Translations under genes and position numbers: made by a program | The notes under the pieces: model-generated | Told to the model about the DNA's origin: nothing | Database searches by the model: none | What the model saw: the letters and a program-made list of their open reading frames with translations, nothing else | Shown here: positions 4,282 to 5,624 of the stretch, piece by piece | How the letters are laid out: each line of letters starts with the position of its first letter | Position numbering within the stretch: position 1 is the first letter of the stretch | Assembly (NCBI GenBank): GCA_002293965.1 | Contig: DBEG01000040.1 | Span: 1-5,624 of the forward strand | Origin: Actinobacteria bacterium UBA912 | GTDB lineage: Bacteria > Actinomycetota > Coriobacteriia > Anaerosomatales > UBA912 | Direction: 5' to 3' | Length of the DNA: 5,624 nucleotides

Positions 4282-5505
4282 TTACTCCGCGTCGCAGCTC
4301 CCAGCGGCTTCCTCGAGTCTGCGCCTCACTTCGGCGTAGGATTCGCCGGTAACGCGACTTGCGAGGGCGATGTCCTCGTGCTCAGGGCGCAACCGGGCGC
4401 TATTGCCCGCACCCGATACCTTCACGCGAAACGACCCCCATGGTCCCTCGCACTCGAGTACCTTGCGATCGAGCACACTTCGCGACAGCAGCGTCCAACG
4501 CACGCCGAGAGAACCCGTCAGCTCGTGGATGCGCTCCGCGAACTTCTCGGCATGTGAGGGCGACACCAGGACGCGCAGCTCGACGCCGAGGCGCCCCTTC
4601 TTCATGGCCGCCGGGATCAGCCAGGCATCCAGCGGGCCTTCCGCCCGCAGCTCCTCGGCGATGAAGCCGACGTGCTCGGGCGTGAGGTGGTCAAGCGCCG
4701 TCTCGAGGAGCACCACGGGTTCACAGGCGTCCTCGGCGGGCGGGTGAGTCGCCGCGGGCCCGGTCGCCAGCGCATGGCCGAGGAGGAGGCGCGCGACGTT
4801 GGGTGCGGCCGCCGTCTCGCGGGTGCCCGCGCCGTAGCCGACTCGCGCGAGCGTCATGTTGGGCATCGGTCCGAAGTGATCGACGTTGGCGACTAGTAGC
4901 GCCGCGCCGGTCGGGGTGGTCAGCTCGCCTGCGGAGGTTCCGGCTTCGACCGGAACGCCGATAAGCAGCTCGAGCACAGCCGGCGCGGGGACCGGAAGGG
5001 TGCCGTGCTCGCAGGTTATCGTGCCGCCGGCCCCGAGAGCGACCGGCGAGCACGACAGCCGTTCGATTCCCAGGAGTTCGAGTCCCAGGCACACGCCGAC
5101 GACATCGACGATCGCATCGACGCCGCCGACCTCGTGGAAGTGCACTTGCTCCGGGTCCACGCCGTGGATCTTCGCTTCAGCCGCCGCCAACTCGGCGAAG
5201 GTGCACAGTGCCCGGTCGCGGACGGCCACACTCAACGAGGAGCTCTCGATCCGCTCTCGGATGTCGCGCCAATGTCGATGCGCCGAGGAGGCCTTCTCGG
5301 CAGGGGTGACTTCGATGTGGAGTCCGGCGATGCCGCCTCGGGTCACGCGGGTCGTCAAGACCGAGACGCCATCGAGCCCGAGTGCCTGGATCGCCTCGCG
5401 CAGGTGGTCGAGGCGGAACCGACCGTCGGCCTCGCCCGCATCGAGCAGCGCAGCGAGGAATTTGTCGCCCGAGATACCGCTTGAGCTGTCCAGATGCCCG
5501 AGCAT
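4282..5505 (-). CDS. larC: LarC, nickel insertion protein for the nickel-pincer cofactor
   Basis: A 407-residue, full-length LarC. In the known pathway LarC is the CTP-dependent cyclometallase that inserts nickel into pyridinium-3,5-bisthiocarboxylate mononucleotide, made by LarB and LarE, to complete the nickel-pincer nucleotide of lactate racemase and related enzymes. Motifs seen: SGISGDKFLAALLDAG (9-24; family usually SGISGDM), HRHWRDI (76-82), HFHEVGGVDAIVD (122-134), HGTLPVPAPAVLELL (167-181), GELTTPTGAALL (193-204), GYGAGTRE (223-230), and in the C-terminal domain LDHLTPE (271-277), MKKGR (301-305) and LGVRW (333-337). The two halves, which in Lactiplantibacillus plantarum are joined by programmed frameshifting, are in one continuous frame here. 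The ATG at 5505 follows AGGAGG (5516-5511), which overlaps the larB stop codon, indicating translational coupling. Confidence 0.96.
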   Translation of the reverse strand: MLGHLDSSSGISGDKFLAALLDAGEADGRFRLDHLREAIQALGLDGVSVLTTRVTRGGIAGLHIEVTPAEKASSAHRHWRDIRERIESSSLSVAVRDRALCTFAELAAAEAKIHGVDPEQVHFHEVGGVDAIVDVVGVCLGLELLGIERLSCSPVALGAGGTITCEHGTLPVPAPAVLELLIGVPVEAGTSAGELTTPTGAALLVANVDHFGPMPNMTLARVGYGAGTRETAAAPNVARLLLGHALATGPAATHPPAEDACEPVVLLETALDHLTPEHVGFIAEELRAEGPLDAWLIPAAMKKGRLGVELRVLVSPSHAEKFAERIHELTGSLGVRWTLLSRSVLDRKVLECEGPWGSFRVKVSGAGNSARLRPEHEDIALASRVTGESYAEVRRRLEEAAGSCDAE

Positions 5506-5514
5506 CGCGTCCTC

Positions 5515-5624
5515 CTAGCCTGCGTGGCCAGGGGCGGCCTCGTGCTCGTCGGGAGTCGTGAGCGCGTTGATCCGTGCGGCCAACGTGCCAGCACCGAAGC
5601 CGTTGTCGATGTTGACGACGCCAA
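5515..5624 (-). CDS. larB: LarB C-terminal end (runs off right edge)
   Basis: The last 36 or so codons of a protein ending in GVVNIDNGFGAGTLAARIN followed by a short hydrophilic tail and a TAG stop (5517-5515). The VNIDNGFGA stretch is the characteristic C-terminal motif of LarB, the AIR-carboxylase-like (PurE-related) enzyme that carboxylates and hydrolyses nicotinic acid adenine dinucleotide to pyridinium-3,5-biscarboxylate mononucleotide, the first step of the nickel-pincer pathway. It lies directly upstream of larC: the stop codon overlaps the larC Shine-Dalgarno and only 9 nt separate stop and start. The catalytic N-terminal and central parts are outside the window. The call rests on a short fragment plus the larC neighbour, which together make it solid. 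Confidence 0.9.
   Translation of the reverse strand, partial: GVVNIDNGFGAGTLAARINALTTPDEHEAAPGHAG

Noticed and set aside
4886..5518. Plus-strand open frame of 210 codons opposite larC
   Set aside because: It is Ser/Pro/Arg-rich antisense of a gene with unmistakable LarC motifs.
5355..5624. Minus-strand open frame spanning the larB/larC junction
   Set aside because: It is out of frame with both lar genes; the correct frame gives the VNIDNGFGA motif of LarB and ends at 5515.

Overview
This is a high-GC bacterial window with mostly minus-strand genes. It looks actinobacterial. The order kinase, fhaA (DUF3662-FHA), fhaB (one membrane helix plus FHA), PP2C phosphatase is the Actinomycetota signalling/cell-wall cluster. 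GTG starts and strong AGGAGG ribosome binding sites are common. An anaerobic Coriobacteriia-like lineage would fit, because the nickel-pincer cofactor genes larB/larC sit nearby, but that placement is inference.

Layout, left to right. Positions 1-3224 (minus strand) hold a phosphosignalling operon, transcribed right to left: a membrane Ser/Thr protein kinase, then fhaA, fhaB and the N-terminal third of a PP2C phosphatase that runs off the left edge. The genes are tightly packed: a 30-nt gap after the kinase, a Shine-Dalgarno fused to the fhaA stop codon, and a TGATG overlap between fhaB and the phosphatase. The kinase would write phospho-Thr marks, the FHA proteins would read them and the phosphatase would erase them. 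Unusually, the kinase's C-terminal half is a polytopic membrane domain rather than one helix plus PASTA repeats.

Positions 3347-3432 (plus) encode tRNA-Leu(CAG), divergent from the kinase and followed by a composite stem-loop. That stem-loop also covers the end of a small minus-strand gene (3459-3773) for an exported protein of unknown function. Upstream of this gene is a close match to a sigma-28 (FliA/SigD/WhiG-type) promoter. The 222-bp divergent region 3774-3995 is rich in inverted repeats, including a terminator-like hairpin just ahead of a small plus-strand gene (3996-4262) for a five-cysteine protein of unknown function.

Positions 4282-5624 (minus) hold larC, complete and in a single frame, preceded by the 3' end of larB, which runs off the right edge. 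Their products make the nickel-pincer nucleotide cofactor first described for lactate racemase; larE and the client enzyme are not in the window.

The most unusual items are the kinase architecture, the sigma-28-like promoter on the exported-protein gene, and the structured leader with its small cysteine-rich protein.
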